A stretch of 64,000 nt of DNA from Stropharia rugosoannulata. Its lineage: Eukaryota > Basidiomycota > Agaricomycetes > Agaricales > Strophariaceae. Where the stretch lies: assembly GCA_028532985.1 (NCBI GenBank), contig JANCIK010000006.1, forward strand, positions 3,596,001 through 3,660,000. Direction: 5' to 3'. This document shows positions 36,401 through 47,557 of this stretch, piece by piece. The notes beneath the pieces were generated by a model. That model ran no database searches. It had not been told where the DNA came from and worked only from the letters and a program-made list of their open reading frames with translations. Position 1 is the first letter of the stretch, and every line of letters begins with the position of its first letter. The translations under genes and the position numbers were made by a program.

Positions 36401-38870
36401 GACCTGTTTCTGTTTCTTCCTACGGTTTGTTGAGCCAACTAACTCGTCGAGTGTATCTGGCGGCCTGCCATCATTCTTCTTGCGCTTTTTATTGTCAGGG
36501 GCATCAGAACGGGACTGTTTGGTATGGCCCAGCTTTTGTGCTACATATTTCCATGGCTCAGCTTTACCATAGCGGATAAGAGCACCTTCTAGAAAATATC
36601 AGCACATTTTATGCGAGAAAAATAGTGTGTAGGTACTTACTTGACCCCTTATCATATAGGCGCTCGTAGTATACACCCACTTTGAAGAGACTATGCAAAC
36701 CTTCCAAAAAACGATGATTACGGCCGCAAGCACTATACAATTTCCAATGCATTGACTCCTCAGCATTAGTTGTGTCGGGAATGGAGTCCCACAAATCCTT
36801 GTCCATTTGACGCTCGGATTCAAAGAGCATCTTCGCGTGAACGGGCCTCATCCACCACTTCATCCAGTCGGCTGCATCAGGGAAGTCAGCCATAATTGAT
36901 GTTGCCTCTTGCAGGAAGACATCAGATGATGGGAGGTCCAAAAGCCCCAGTGCTCGCTGCTTGAAGTCATCTGCATGGTCTGGAGGTACAACACTATGCA
37001 TACGGCTCAGCTTTGTCACTCCTGCTCGGAAGTGTTCGTGACAGCCCTTTAAAAGCCTTTCAGCTTCAACCTGAAGTTCTTGTCGCGTTCTTGAGTCTCC
37101 GAGCTCTTGTTTGATAGTGATATAAGCCCTAACAAATCCAATCCGTTCTGCTTCGCTAAAATCCATGACCTGTTGGAGAGTTCAATATATGAGACTTCAA
37201 ACATAAGTACCCAAGCAAATAATATACTTACCCCTGCAAACATATCATCTGTCACTGGCAGATTCTGTATAGCCGCTTCTTGAACAATGCTCCTGAACAG
37301 TGCAAGAAAGTGGTAGTAAAAATGGTTTCCGTGAGCGCCGTTTGTGTACGAGAACATTCCCGGAGTCCAACATTTCAGCTCTCCACAGTATTTTGAAGTA
37401 ATCATGAGAAGGGAGTTGCGCTCCAACCAGAACCCATGTGCAGCATCACTAACAAGTCCATTGATAGGGCCATCAAGTTTCATTTGCTTTACTAGCTGAG
37501 AGCGCATAAAATCTGTTTGCATGGAGACCACGGTGTGGACACCAACATTGCTTTGCACAATAAACCCCGGATGTTTGCGGTCAAATTCCGAGAAAAGAGC
37601 TATAAGACCATCGCCTGTACCAATTCCGGAGTGTTTGATCTTCTGCCTCTCCTTTGATACTCGATGCGAGTTTAATAGAACATCTGAAATGTCTGCAGCT
37701 GATTTTCCAGGGCCATCAATTTGTGGGACACCGACAATGAGTTGAGTTGGACCGGAGGTTGGATACGACTTGATAAGCTCTGTGAACTCGATTTTCTCGT
37801 CTTCGAGCAGATGAAGAATATGTGTTGGTTGTTGATGGACATGACATTTGTTCTGTGAAAAATGATATCCACCAGACCAGCGGTAAACATTGACAATAAC
37901 GTCACAGGTATGATATCGAAGCTGGCTGCCACACTTGCACAATTGTGTGAGTTGTTCCTGACGGAGCTTGGCCTTGACCTTTGGGCGTATCACCATTGAA
38001 CAAGAAGGCGAGTCACATTCAATAACTCCACAGCATGATTTGCGACTTTTCTGGCCATTCTCCCATTCAGTAGCATCCGGATCAGAGTTCTTTGGGTATC
38101 CGCCATTTGTACACATGGCCCAATGCATGCGAAGTTTCCCAAGTCTTTCGTACTCGGCATGAGTAAAATCAAGCTCTAGTGCTTCATCCGGCCATCCGTC
38201 CCAGTTAATCGACTTGGTGGATGTGGGTGTACCGTTATGTGGAGTAGAAGAGATGTATTTTCTGTTCACAGGTTTAGAAGGATGTTGGTACGAAACAGAA
38301 TCCTTGACCAGAGCAGGGGATTCCACCGGTTTGTAAGTTCCATCTGCTCCAAGTGTACAGAGTATATGCCTGGGTGACGAAGCTTTCCAACAATAAATTT
38401 AAGTACTACAATCAATTTATTTAGTCAGTTCAAACATACCAATTTCGGCCATATTGTCAGCTCTATTTCCGTGCTTTACATCTGGTAGTGTCTTTCGCAT
38501 TTCATCTGGCTGAACATAGTATATGATCTTGCCTATATTATGGTTTCATGATATTTTTAATTTGCTTTATAGCAGCTATGTGGATAAAAACATACCAGCA
38601 GAATTACAAACAGGAATGAGACTCGATACTGACTTTACCAAGTCCGTGTTTGGAACGGTGGGAGGTGCCGTGGTATGACCCGTGTCGAAGTAGAAATATA
38701 TATGTCGAATAAAGTCCTAATTGCATATTAGTACACATTCTCCGGTATTTACATATGTAATATTCACCTTAAGACCCATGTTTACGCTTTGGGTGTGCGA
38801 AGAAACAGGATGTAGCCCAAGAGATGCAGTCCAGGAAGACTGAACACAAAAAGTGTGTAACAGATGTAAG
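33444..38870 (-). CDS. MULE transposase fused to USP-like, PHD and reader modules
   Basis: This is one large spliced protein, probably over 1400 residues. In order: (1) N-terminal exons of unknown fold (38.87-38.45 kb); (2) a GCM1-type zinc finger, with CCGVIECDSPSC, CKCG, HTC and KCHVH at about 38.04-37.84 kb; (3) a MULE transposase core, with GLVSDAAHGFW (likely first Asp), WTPGMFSYTNGAHGNH and DTTNAEESMHWKLYSA (likely Glu) at 37.5-36.75 kb; (4) a basic linker (KKRKKNDGRPP); (5) a USP/C19-like protease domain with Cys box NSCWLDSSLHMIY near 36.32 kb and His box SGQHFISQYF near 35.49 kb; (6) a C4HC3 PHD finger at 34.9-34.73 kb; (7) a compact module with ALARHGDYWYPVRLI and WIVKWWRGNRF at 34.53-34.42 kb, perhaps SH3-like; (8) a basic tail (RGRGRGHARGKKRRG). 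Introns at 37.23, 36.63, 35.07, 34.69, 34.6 and 34.3 kb join in frame. The 5' start is not resolved. Confidence 0.8.
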
Positions 38871-39189
38871 ACAAGTAAGAAGCAACAGTAGTAAATGTTT
38901 ATGTGATGTCTATACTGCTCACCATACTACATTTGCGGCTCTCTAAATACAAGAGCGAATTTGGAATTCAAAAGTCTAGAAGTCGACGAGAAACATATAT
39001 TATATTATAGAATGTTCTATGAAACACATATAAATATAACCTCCTGTAACCTAGTACAGTCTACGCACACCCGGATATACTGGCTAGAGCAATGAAGTAA
39101 TTGTGAAGGCTATTGAAACTCTAGACATAGGTGTTCTCGAGTGCCAACGAGTGCGAATATCTTGTTTAAGTCCACCTTGTTGGTGATCG

Positions 39190-39560
39190 TGAGAATATGT
39201 GGCAGTGAGCTAGTGGCAGTGAGCGGACGTGACCGATCAGTGAAGTCAGTGAACAGTCAGTGAGTGGGAGTGATACGGCAGTGAGCTTCCAGATAGGTCA
39301 GTGAGCTGTCAGTGACTATTCAGTGAGATCAGTGACCCAGCAGTGAGTGTCAGTGACTGATCAGTGGGGACCGTGAGCTGTCAGTGAGTGGCAGTGAACG
39401 TCAGTGAGAGCAGTGAGTGGTCAGTGAGTGGTCAGTGAGAGAGCAGTGAGGGCAGTGAGGGCAGTGAGCGGTCAGTGAGCGGTCAGTGAGAACAGTGAGC
39501 GGTCAGTGAGAGGTTAGTGAGCTGTCAGTGAGTTGTCAGTGAGTGATCAGTGAATAAGGT
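39190..39560. repeat. Internal CAGTGAG array of the MULE
   Basis: More than 25 copies of (G)(T/G)CAGTGA(G) lie in one strand orientation, about 500 bases inside the right end. It is denser than the terminal arrays and separated from the right TIR (39940-40084) by about 380 bases of ordinary sequence. It could be an expanded set of transposase sites or the remnant of a nested non-autonomous copy. Confidence 0.75.
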
Positions 39561-39939
39561 AAGTGAGCAAATTGAGCCTCTGTTGCACAAAGTTCAAGGA
39601 CTCAATGAATTACTACCTGGAAAGCGCATAGTTATACTCAACATATTAAGAGTACTTAGTATTACAAGCAGCACTAATCAAATCACAACCGTGGTGACAT
39701 ATAAGCAGGAATTGTCATGCCTGGGACGTTTGAGCAACGAAGTCTAATCATAGCAGTGTGACTGGCATCGAGCATCCCGCCGGAATTGAGATTTCGGGTG
39801 TTCTTCCTTGTTTGCCCCGGGCAGATAGTCAAGTTATTTACTTACAAGGTAAAGCCTGATTACATACTATGTACATGGTGAGAAATGTGTATATAGATTA
39901 GGAAGCAATAGTGTTAAGTAAAATGATGTGTGTAACGTC

Positions 39940-40084
39940 CGTGAGTTGCCAGTAAGGCAGTGAGGTGGGGCACCGAGTCCGTGAGAAGTCAGTGAGATCT
40001 GTGAGACAGGTCAGTGAGTCCGTGAAAGTCACTCACTGACGCTCACTGCCCTCACTGCCGGCTCACTGCCTTTTCCCTTTGCCC
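39940..40084. repeat. MULE right TIR and subterminal repeats
   Basis: Scattered CAGTGAG words (39958-40025) change to the opposite orientation (CTCACTG, from about 40031) and run into the right terminal repeat, which ends CTTTGCCC at 40084. The inversion of motif direction at about 40030 marks the start of the inverted-repeat arm. Confidence 0.8.
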
Positions 40085-40920
40085 TTTGAAAACTCAATTC
40101 CTCGAGATATCAAACGTATCTGCTTGCATCAGGGACTTGCCGAACCTCAGAATCTACAGGAATGGTATAAACGCGCTGTAGAGGCTGACGTCAGAGAACA
40201 ACGAATTATGAACGGACCAGTGTAAGGTGCGCTATTTGCGTGTGCTTAGATCCGGCCAATTTGTGGGACAATTTTCTAGTGGTATGATTTCTTTAGAAAT
40301 GATCTGTGTGGTGCTTCGGAGTCAGATGATAATTCTACACATTATTTAGTATTTAAGGACATTGTGTACACGTAGATAGGCAGTTAATTTACCACCCACT
40401 TTCATTCACATTCAGCCGGAGCTCGCACAGATACACAGTCATTCTTTTATTTTAATTTCTTCATTCTTTGAACATACTCCCTCAAGACGACCACACAAGT
40501 CGTCGCTCGCACCTACACACACAAACACTATCTTACACCAGACTAAGAATGACGCCGACCTACTCGCAAGCAGCGAAGGGGACCAACAAGTACCCAACCA
40601 GTCAAAAGAAGACGTATTGGTTCCCAGAAGCACACCGCCACCGAAGGACCCCTGTGCAATGGAAATCAACGCCTTGACGATCAGCGAAAGAACCGATCAT
40701 ATGAAGAAAGGGAAATGCTTTAATTGCCATCAAACCAGGCATATCGCCCGAAACTGTCCCAGACGATCGCAGAACTGACCGAACGGTCAGACTCAACGAA
40801 CTGCTCAGCAAATCAGAAAGATGGCTGCAACCAAAGAAGCAGATGAACCCTCAGTCCAAATTTACGAAGAAGAAGACGAACTCTTCCGTCACATATTGCA
40901 CTCAGGAATCTTAGAATAGC
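40085..40920 (+). pseudogene. Ty3/gypsy-like gag, 3' part with zinc knuckle
   Basis: The gag frame resumes directly after the MULE (FENSIPRDIKRICLHQG ... QEWYKRAVEADVREQR) and stops at about 40221. About 320 bases later another gag segment appears (about 40541-40777). It contains AMEINALTISERTDHMKKGK and a CCHC zinc knuckle, CFNCHQTRHIARNC, in which the usual Gly is replaced. A short acidic frame (KEADEPSVQIYEEEDELF) follows to 40918. The zinc knuckle normally binds element RNA. The gap at 40222-40540 looks like an insertion or unspliced segment. No pol genes follow, so the element is a dead fragment. Confidence 0.75.
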
Positions 40921-41424
40921 CTTGGAATAGCCCTGGACATGAATACATTTTTTCAAAGGCCTGCCCGACTAGGCCGCAACGGTGGTGTTTACTTGTCCAA
41001 CTCAGCTGCCGGCCAGCTGTCGGCAGCATGGTGGCCTACTCTGTGACATTCTCACGACGCGGCAAACAGGCGGCGACAACCGGTGCTTCTTATGTTTTCC
41101 CTTACTCCAAAAGGTAAGCAACGCTTATCGAAAACTAGCAATCGACTGTACCCTCAGTGGGTGGTAAATTAACTGCCTACATGCGGGGTACATGGCGCCA
41201 TTATATACTGTAAAAGCCTGTATCTAAATATAAAATATACAATTTCTCCGGAGCGCAACCAGAGCGCAAACCAAGCTTTATCCAAACCTCCTAGCTACGA
41301 GGTAATGTGTCCGAGGCTTAACCATTTGGGAAATAGTTTCCCCGTGGACCTAACCCAGCTAGGTAATTCCTGTGCGCATGCAAATTTCATTCCTTACACT
41401 GTCTTGTAGTGGTGTAGAGCGTCT

Positions 41425-41928
41425 TCAAGCGAGAACAATCGAAGACGTGGATAGCAAATCGGGAGCCCAATCCGCGTCGTAGCTGTGTTCAAATATTAAA
41501 GTCTGGAACCGCGGACGATCTGGGAGTGGTTCCATCAGAGGCACAGCCGGAGCGAACATGTGAACATCAACCAGCTCGAGATATTGAATGCTCCGGGTGG
41601 GGTGATTCCCATCGCTCACAAGCACCTTCGTTAAGGACGAACGACTTGATACGGAGGAAGCGTGATAGTTGCTGTTGGGTCAATCTGATACGCCAGAGCT
41701 CTACCTTGCCCATAATTCTCTCTAATAGGCGCTCGCCCTGACCAGTCTCCATCAACACCCTGAGCTTATCAAATAGATCACTGCTTTTTACAAGAGTTCT
41801 GGAAAAGAACTCCTTCTGAGCGGCATCCATGAGGCAAGAGCAGACCAGTGATAGTGCAGAGGAGGTGTCTTTGTCGCAGAAGTGAACAATTGCTTCTTGA
41901 GTTCTTGAGGAAGTCCGGAGAATGACAT
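41425..41928 (-). pseudogene. F-box-like protein fragment, frameshifted
   Basis: Starting from the ATG at 41928, the sequence reads MSFSGLPQELK. A shift then leads to AIVHFCDKDTSSALSLVCS and QKEFFSRTLVKSSDLFDKL, an F-box-like start typical of the large mushroom F-box families that recruit substrates to SCF ubiquitin ligases. A second shift near 41610 leads into a leucine-rich-repeat-like segment (TRSIQYLELVDVHMFAP, then RPRFQTLIFEHSYDADW). At least two frameshifts and a short C-terminus make it a pseudogene or a fragment. Confidence 0.6.
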
Positions 41929-41941
41929 GATGGGTACTAGT

Positions 41942-42193
41942 TTGCTTGTAAAAATGTACCTGCAAAGCCTCTACAATTCCGACGGATTTATCCTCCCCGC
42001 CTCTCAAACTGCCGTCATGGCCTGGTTTGCGCACCTCGGCGGCCGCGTTCAACCCAAAACAATTAAAGCATACCTTACTGCAGAAACCAGCCCTCAACGA
42101 ATTCTTCACCTATCCTTTCTCCTTCACATGGATCATCCTCAATTCGTCCCTTTTGAACCTCCGGCTCTACGTGACTACACCGCATTAGCTTGA
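41942..42193 (+). pseudogene. Tyrosine-recombinase N-terminal fragment
   Basis: A short plus-strand frame contains LPASQTAVMAWFAHLGGRVQ followed by PKTIKAYLT. This is the pattern of the N-terminal SAM-like core-binding domain of tyrosine recombinases found in Crypton/DIRS-like fungal elements. After KAYLT the text no longer fits the family, and no catalytic Arg-His-Arg-Tyr domain follows. It begins immediately upstream of, and opposite to, the F-box fragment, so a rearrangement point lies near 41935. Confidence 0.5.
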
Positions 42194-42925
42194 ATCTGAC
42201 CTCTCCTCTCAGGGAGAGTCTGGCCCGAGAACTTCCGGACCCAAAATTCGATTGAAGTCAATTTTTTGCCCAAACCCACGACGAGTTTTTCTATACTACT
42301 AGCATGCATAGCAAGACTCATGTAAGAGAAACTCCCTAAACAGCAAACCGCTTACTACTCCATGGATGGGTATTAATTCATAATCGCACCCCCACTGACA
42401 TCCGCCTAGAAGAAGTAGAGGAAGAAGAGGTGGTTAGGACAGGACGGTAAGAGGGAGGGTGGGGGGCTGGAGCTGAGACTCGAGAGGGTAACGTGCTGAG
42501 TATCTTGGGAGGGGAGGTGCGCGGGTGAGAGTGGGCGTGTGAGGTGCAAGGTGAGAGTGAGGTGCAGAGAGAGGTGTTGTGTGCGGGGTTGGTGTTGACG
42601 AGGAGAGTAGTCCCTCAAAAACTGCATCAGTCCCACGTGACAGAGACTGCACCCGTCTCCACAAGCCTCCATAGCCCCGCCCCGTACATGCCATGCCTCC
42701 CAGAGCGCGGACAAGGCTGCTTTTCGTGGAACGAAAGCTTGTATTTATTACTCTAGAGCCCCAAGGGCTACAGCTCTCATCTTTGTGACGACTACATACA
42801 AAGTTCTAGTTCAATCATAGATTGTGGTTCAAGTGACAGTTTCAAAACGAGAGACCACACAAAGCTCGCTATTAATATGATCAAATACAACCATACTAGA
42901 GCTACTTTACATCTACTACTCATCC

Positions 42926-43677
42926 CTACTCATATACATGTTCAGCGGGGGTGAGTTCGTTCTTACTTTTCTTAGAACCTTTGAAGAATCTTAAAGTAAC
43001 GTGCTGAGGGCCAGACTTGTCCTCACCGGGACTGTGGTGGAAGTCCTTGAACACATACGCCTGTGTGGCTTCCTTGTGGTGATGACCCTCTGGAAGCGCC
43101 GCATGGTGCGCTCTGACGAGACTTTCGATATGATCTTTGTGCTCCTGGGATGCACTTGCAAGCTGACCCTGGAACTTGACATGTTCAAGCTAAATATCAT
43201 ATGGGTTACTACATGTATGGCATGAAAATGACCAGAACTTACTGCCCGACCATAAAGATACTCGTTCAATATCTGAACAAATGAAAGAGGTTGGCGCCCA
43301 TTGGTTAGTTAATTATTTTCATTGACGAACCTCGCGACGCATTTGCTCGACTGCTTGAGTGTGAGCTCTGTGTCCGACTTGATTCCTCCGATCCTGGAAG
43401 ACATCATTGGAATACCGCGAGGCAGTATTTGGGAGATGCCCCTCTGAATTCTTCTGACGACTGAGGGTATTCCCATAGTATCTGCTCCCATGGCCCTGTA
43501 GCGAGGCGTGGGCGCTGAAGCCTTCTGCCAATTCCGAAGAGCGTTCCTGCTGCAGTTGTCATTATGGGGGTTCAAAGCAAATAGATAGTGAACACAGCAT
43601 ACCTTATTTGTAACGGGAAAGCCAAGGACAACGACCACGGCCATGAGCACAGCGGGAACAATGCGAAGGAAGAACAT
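42926..43677 (-). CDS. Small secreted protein, His-rich, paralogue 1
   Basis: Four exons (43677-43603, 43549-43331, 43272-43243, 43189-42926), all joined at phase 0, give about 195 residues. Exon 1 is a signal peptide (MFFLRIVPAVLMAVVVVLG). The mature part is hydrophilic, with His/Gln-rich segments (SAHASLQGHGSRYYGN; SQEHKDHIESLVRAHHAALP; GHHHKEATQAY) and a basic stretch near the C-terminus (RFFKGSKKSKN). No known domain is visible. The gene at 46941-47557 has the same plan: a signal-peptide exon, a phase 0 intron, then Ala/His-rich helical text. I infer two paralogues of an unnamed secreted family, possibly metal-binding because of the His content. Confidence 0.6.
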
Positions 43678-46600
43678 TTTGATAAGAGCTTGAGGTCAGA
43701 AATATAGAGGATTTGGATCGTGGGTTTCTCGATGTGGCCTGCACAAAGAGATGTTAATAATGTGAGTGAGAAACCTGCTGAAGACTCGCAGTCAACAACA
43801 CCAGCTTTTATATGTTCTGTATAAAAACAGAACATGTACTTCATACGTCTTACTATGCTATACTCATCATCGTGTGCAGAGGGCTCACTGAACCAATGGT
43901 CTGCGGCATCAGTTCCGATGTAGACGCTTTGAGTCAGTTTGGCACTTCGGGTCTGATCGGAGACGTGAGATAATCACTGGTAGATGGTAGGGGTGGGCCG
44001 CTCTCAAGAAAAGCCAATACTACGAGTACGGCTCTAAAAGTAGTACAAATGTATCCAACTTGTTACTGTAAAGCCTGAGCGTCGGGCATCAACAAAAACG
44101 TGGCAACTCCGTACGATGTCCGTGCAAGTCTGTTTAGTGTCCGTACAAGTCCGCGTCGTGTGCATATATGCCTGCGTGGTGTCCGTGCAACTCAATTCTG
44201 CATCCGTGTGCGCAAGGTTACCGGATGTCCATGTGTGCCCATGACGCTTCCACGCATGAAACATAAAAATAAACGTAGGGAATGAGAGATCTGATATCAT
44301 TTTTATCAGGATAGAATTTAATAATGTGAGCGCTACAATTAAAATTTGTATATCGTGAATATGACAGCTCAGAAGGAGTCAAAAGACTCATACCTATCTT
44401 TCATACGGCCACCGTCAAGTACTTACAAACGGCATGACGTCACCCCACACAAGTTACTACGGTCGCCACGATGCCAACTTCTCTCAAACAGCCGCTCTGG
44501 ATCTCTGCTCTTATACATCCCCCGTCTATTTTCTGCACTTATATCTGAACGTGAAGGTATTCAATCTCACACATCGGTTGTCCACTACAGTGATGGCACA
44601 ACAAAGAGCGCGTCCCCATTACAGGTAACAGAACTACTACGAGATATTGCGTTAGATGTTTGAACTTAATTCAAGTATAATGACACAGCTAAATAACTAA
44701 GGTAAAAGTCACGTACCAGAATATGATACTGTGCTAGGAGCATGTTACCGCTATAGCTCTGCTGATACGGTTGACTGTAACTGATCTAGTAATGTCAACT
44801 ATACATGCCTCCGGCCGGTTATTCACCATACACGCACTCAGAGATACATTGCTATTCGGCTGCAAAATTCGTATAAATTGTGCGATAAAACAGACAAGTG
44901 AATGAGGTGATGGAAAGAAGTGACAAAGTGCGCCGGCGGTGAGAGTGAGAGTATCTTGTGTAATCTTATGTAAGTGCAAGTGACTGATTATTTGCTCCAA
45001 CTGCACGCCACTGTTGCAGTCTCACAAAAATGAATTTTGATGTCCATTCACCCTTCCTCTAAGACATGTTCCCTACAAACAGAAGCCGGACGGACGACGA
45101 GTTAGTCACAGCACATTGAAACTATAGCAACTGACTCGGTGGATTGACTATTTTCAATAAATGCGGGTATGGCTGGAGCGCTGAGGGTCCGCCGATGCAT
45201 ATTTCAATCACAGAAGCTTTCGTGGAGGTCAGGAGAGAAATATTCATGGAAATTTCTAAGGATATTATCGGGATTATGCTTGAGTATTGTTCGTGATGGG
45301 TGAATATCAGTATCTTGAAATACGATCTCACGCTCATAAAGCGCTGGACTCACTGACGCCGGAGGATACGCCCGTTTGTTATGCGACTTGCCTCGATTTA
45401 CGCATGTCTTCCGCTTCCCACTCAATGCCCCTCCTTATCTCACCTTGCCTCCAGGGCATCGGAGGCTTTCAGATCAACAAAGAAATAAAATCATTGAGCT
45501 TTCCCTTCAACTTCTCCTCTTTAACACACTTGGACATCGCGTCAATCGTTGGTTTTTCAGAACTAGAAAGATATAGTATCCAGTGCGATAGACCGTCTTT
45601 GCGTAGGGTGGCACAAGTACTCGAGTAGGTTAAGTGTACCTGAACGGGCCGAAGTATTGGTACAGCAGAACCTGGAGCACGAGTGGGATAGAGGATTGTA
45701 TAGTGGCATGGAATGACGGTGGCAGGAGGCCGGAGATTACATATACTAAGATTGGGGCCAGAGGAGTTTCTGAAAATGGGGGAAAGCTTCATACGAGGGG
45801 ATGGAACAAGGGGGGAAGATGATGATGAGGTGCCCATGTCAAGGGGTACACTGGCAAGTGAGCCATGTTCATGCATATACATTCACGTAGATGTGGCACA
45901 TTCCGAATGCTGATGTTATGAGGTGGGAGTATAAGGGGACGCGCAGAAAGAGGCATAGTTGGGTACCGGGGCCCTGTTTATAAGTACAAGGGGCCACGGC
46001 TGTAAGTAAGTGCACGGCAATGTCTTCAGCTAGTCGGCACAGTAGTGCGCCTGCATCGTTCGCATTGTAGCCCTGCCCATCCGGTCTGCTTTCCCTCTCC
46101 CAACCTGACGTCACTGACCAAAGCGAACAAGGAGCCGCGGGGCTGGGCAATCCCGTTATGGCCATCTCGGTGAGCGCGACACCGACGACCGTACATCCAG
46201 GCTTCTTCACCTCCCAAGTCTCGTGATGGGGGAGCGAGCTAACAGGCTCACTGAGCAGCGGGGTACGGAGCGGGATGGATAAACAGAGAGAACACGGGAG
46301 GGCAAAATACAGAGCACAAAACGAGACATGCATACCACATGCTTATGCACAATGTATGAACGAAACACGCAGTGAATGTAAGCCATATTCATCTTCGACG
46401 GGTGGTAACGTGGGTGATCTGCGCTTCCGTGCAGTGGGGAAAGGTGTGCAAATCGGGCGCGTGACAGAGCATGCAGACAGGCACGAACCTGGACACTCAA
46501 TGTATCCATACTGCGCCTGCCAATCTGTGCTTTAAAAGGTAAAGCAGATCCTATAAAATTATAAACTGGTACACACACGGATTTACGTCTTCTTTAGATA

Positions 46601-46940
46601 TCCCTCGATTTTTTTTGGAGAATTGGAAACACCCGTTGAGGTCGAGCGCACTGAAGCATCAAGGATCCTGGAGTACGGGCGGCGACTAAGGATATTACAG
46701 AGTATCCGGTCACTTATTGTGGGCACCGTGTAGTAATTAAATAAACTTCATTGACATAAAATTCAAACAGGTCTGGCGGCGACGGCTACTTTATCACTTC
46801 AATTGAAGCATCTTTCTTGTACGTGACAAAGCAGGATAAGATGGCATATATCAACGATTATTGACTGATACAGGAATGCTTCAGCACATGCAACGTGTAT
46901 TAGTCTTAATAATCGTCCCACAATATACATCTTTCTTCCA
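43678..46940. other. 3.2 kb without a supported gene
   Basis: This stretch lies between the two secreted-protein genes. At 44090-44240 a loose repeat of GTGTCCGTGCAA-like words produces a Thr/Cys-rich minus frame (TCTDTKQTCTD) that I do not take as a gene. Other frames up to about 150 codons (45287-45628 plus, 45869-46333 minus) lack splice or domain support. The plus frame 45287-45628 has a faint leucine-rich-repeat feel (SFPFNFSSLTHLDIASIVGF) and might be an F-box-type fragment. Confidence 0.4.
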
Positions 46941-47557
46941 CTACGCATGGTGCGCTGGGGATACGCCACGTGCAGAATTATGTGCATTGACCCCGGAGTT
47001 CATGGCCGACTCAAAGTGGGTTTTCGCTAAAGCGCTGCTGTCAAGTGCTTTTTGGTGACTATATCCGGGGCTTGCGGGGAGTCCATTTGTGCGGATATGG
47101 GTCGCGACGTCACGATGGGCCTTTGCCATCTCGTCGAGGGTCTGCGCCTGGGTGTGGTGCGCCTCCGCATGGCCTGCGTGCTCGGCCATTTCATTTACGT
47201 GCTGGTTGTTCAGTAGGTGCCCCGTTGGGTTTCTAGTGAAAGCCGCTAAGTGCGTATTGTGGGCCTCGGTGTGCGCGTTTCCGGCGGCGGTATGAGCGTG
47301 GCTGGCGAGGGAGAGGTCGGACGCTGCGGTTTCGTGGGCAGTGGCAACTGTGTTCTGATATGTGCGCCTCATAAGTACTGGTCCTCGGCTTTCGCGGCGC
47401 TAGGGACGAAGTGAGATGTGTTGCGATATATTTCTACATAAATCGAGCTTACCGTAAGCAGCGTGGAACCGCCGGCTTGGGCATATGGGGATGGACGCGC
47501 GCAGACGAATGTGGAAAGCAAAGCAGCGGCGGCAAGTAGAACACTGAGGACACGCAT
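46941..47557 (-). CDS. Small secreted protein, Ala/His-rich, paralogue 2
   Basis: Exon 1 (47557-47453) encodes a clear signal peptide (MRVLSVLLAAAALLSTFVCA) and a short linker. After a 53-base intron (GTAAGC...TAG, phase 0), exon 2 (47399-46941) encodes about 152 residues, giving 187 in total. The mature protein is very rich in Ala and His in a helical pattern: ASHAHTAAGNAHTEAHNTH, AEHAGHAEAHHTQAQTLDEM, AKAHRDVATHIRT. The spacing suggests amphipathic helices with His on one face, perhaps metal-binding; this is inference. The ATG choice is supported by the signal peptide and the intron. The family is unrecognised. Confidence 0.65.

Larger units (their letters stand above)
33165..40084 (-). mobile_element. 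Complete autonomous MULE, 6.9 kb
   Basis: The 9-base direct repeat TTTGAAAAC flanks the element on both sides (33156-33164 and 40085-40093). The terminal inverted repeats match at about 31 of the first 34 positions: both begin GGGCA, have an AGG/AAAGG variant, and continue AAAAGGCAGTGAGCC. Inside each end are many CAGTGAG repeats. The only gene is a large multi-exon transposase on the minus strand. The element is inserted in the gag frame of a gypsy-like element. Well-matched ends, an intact target duplication and an open coding frame point to a recent and perhaps still mobile element. Confidence 0.92.

Noticed and set aside
39190..39560. CAGTGAG array considered as a CRISPR-like array
   Set aside because: Units are 7-10 bases with irregular short spacers in a eukaryotic transposon; there are no repeats of CRISPR length and no cas genes.
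44034..44300. Thr/Cys-rich minus frame
   Set aside because: It is produced by a short repeated word (GTGTCCGTGCAA-like) and has no other support.
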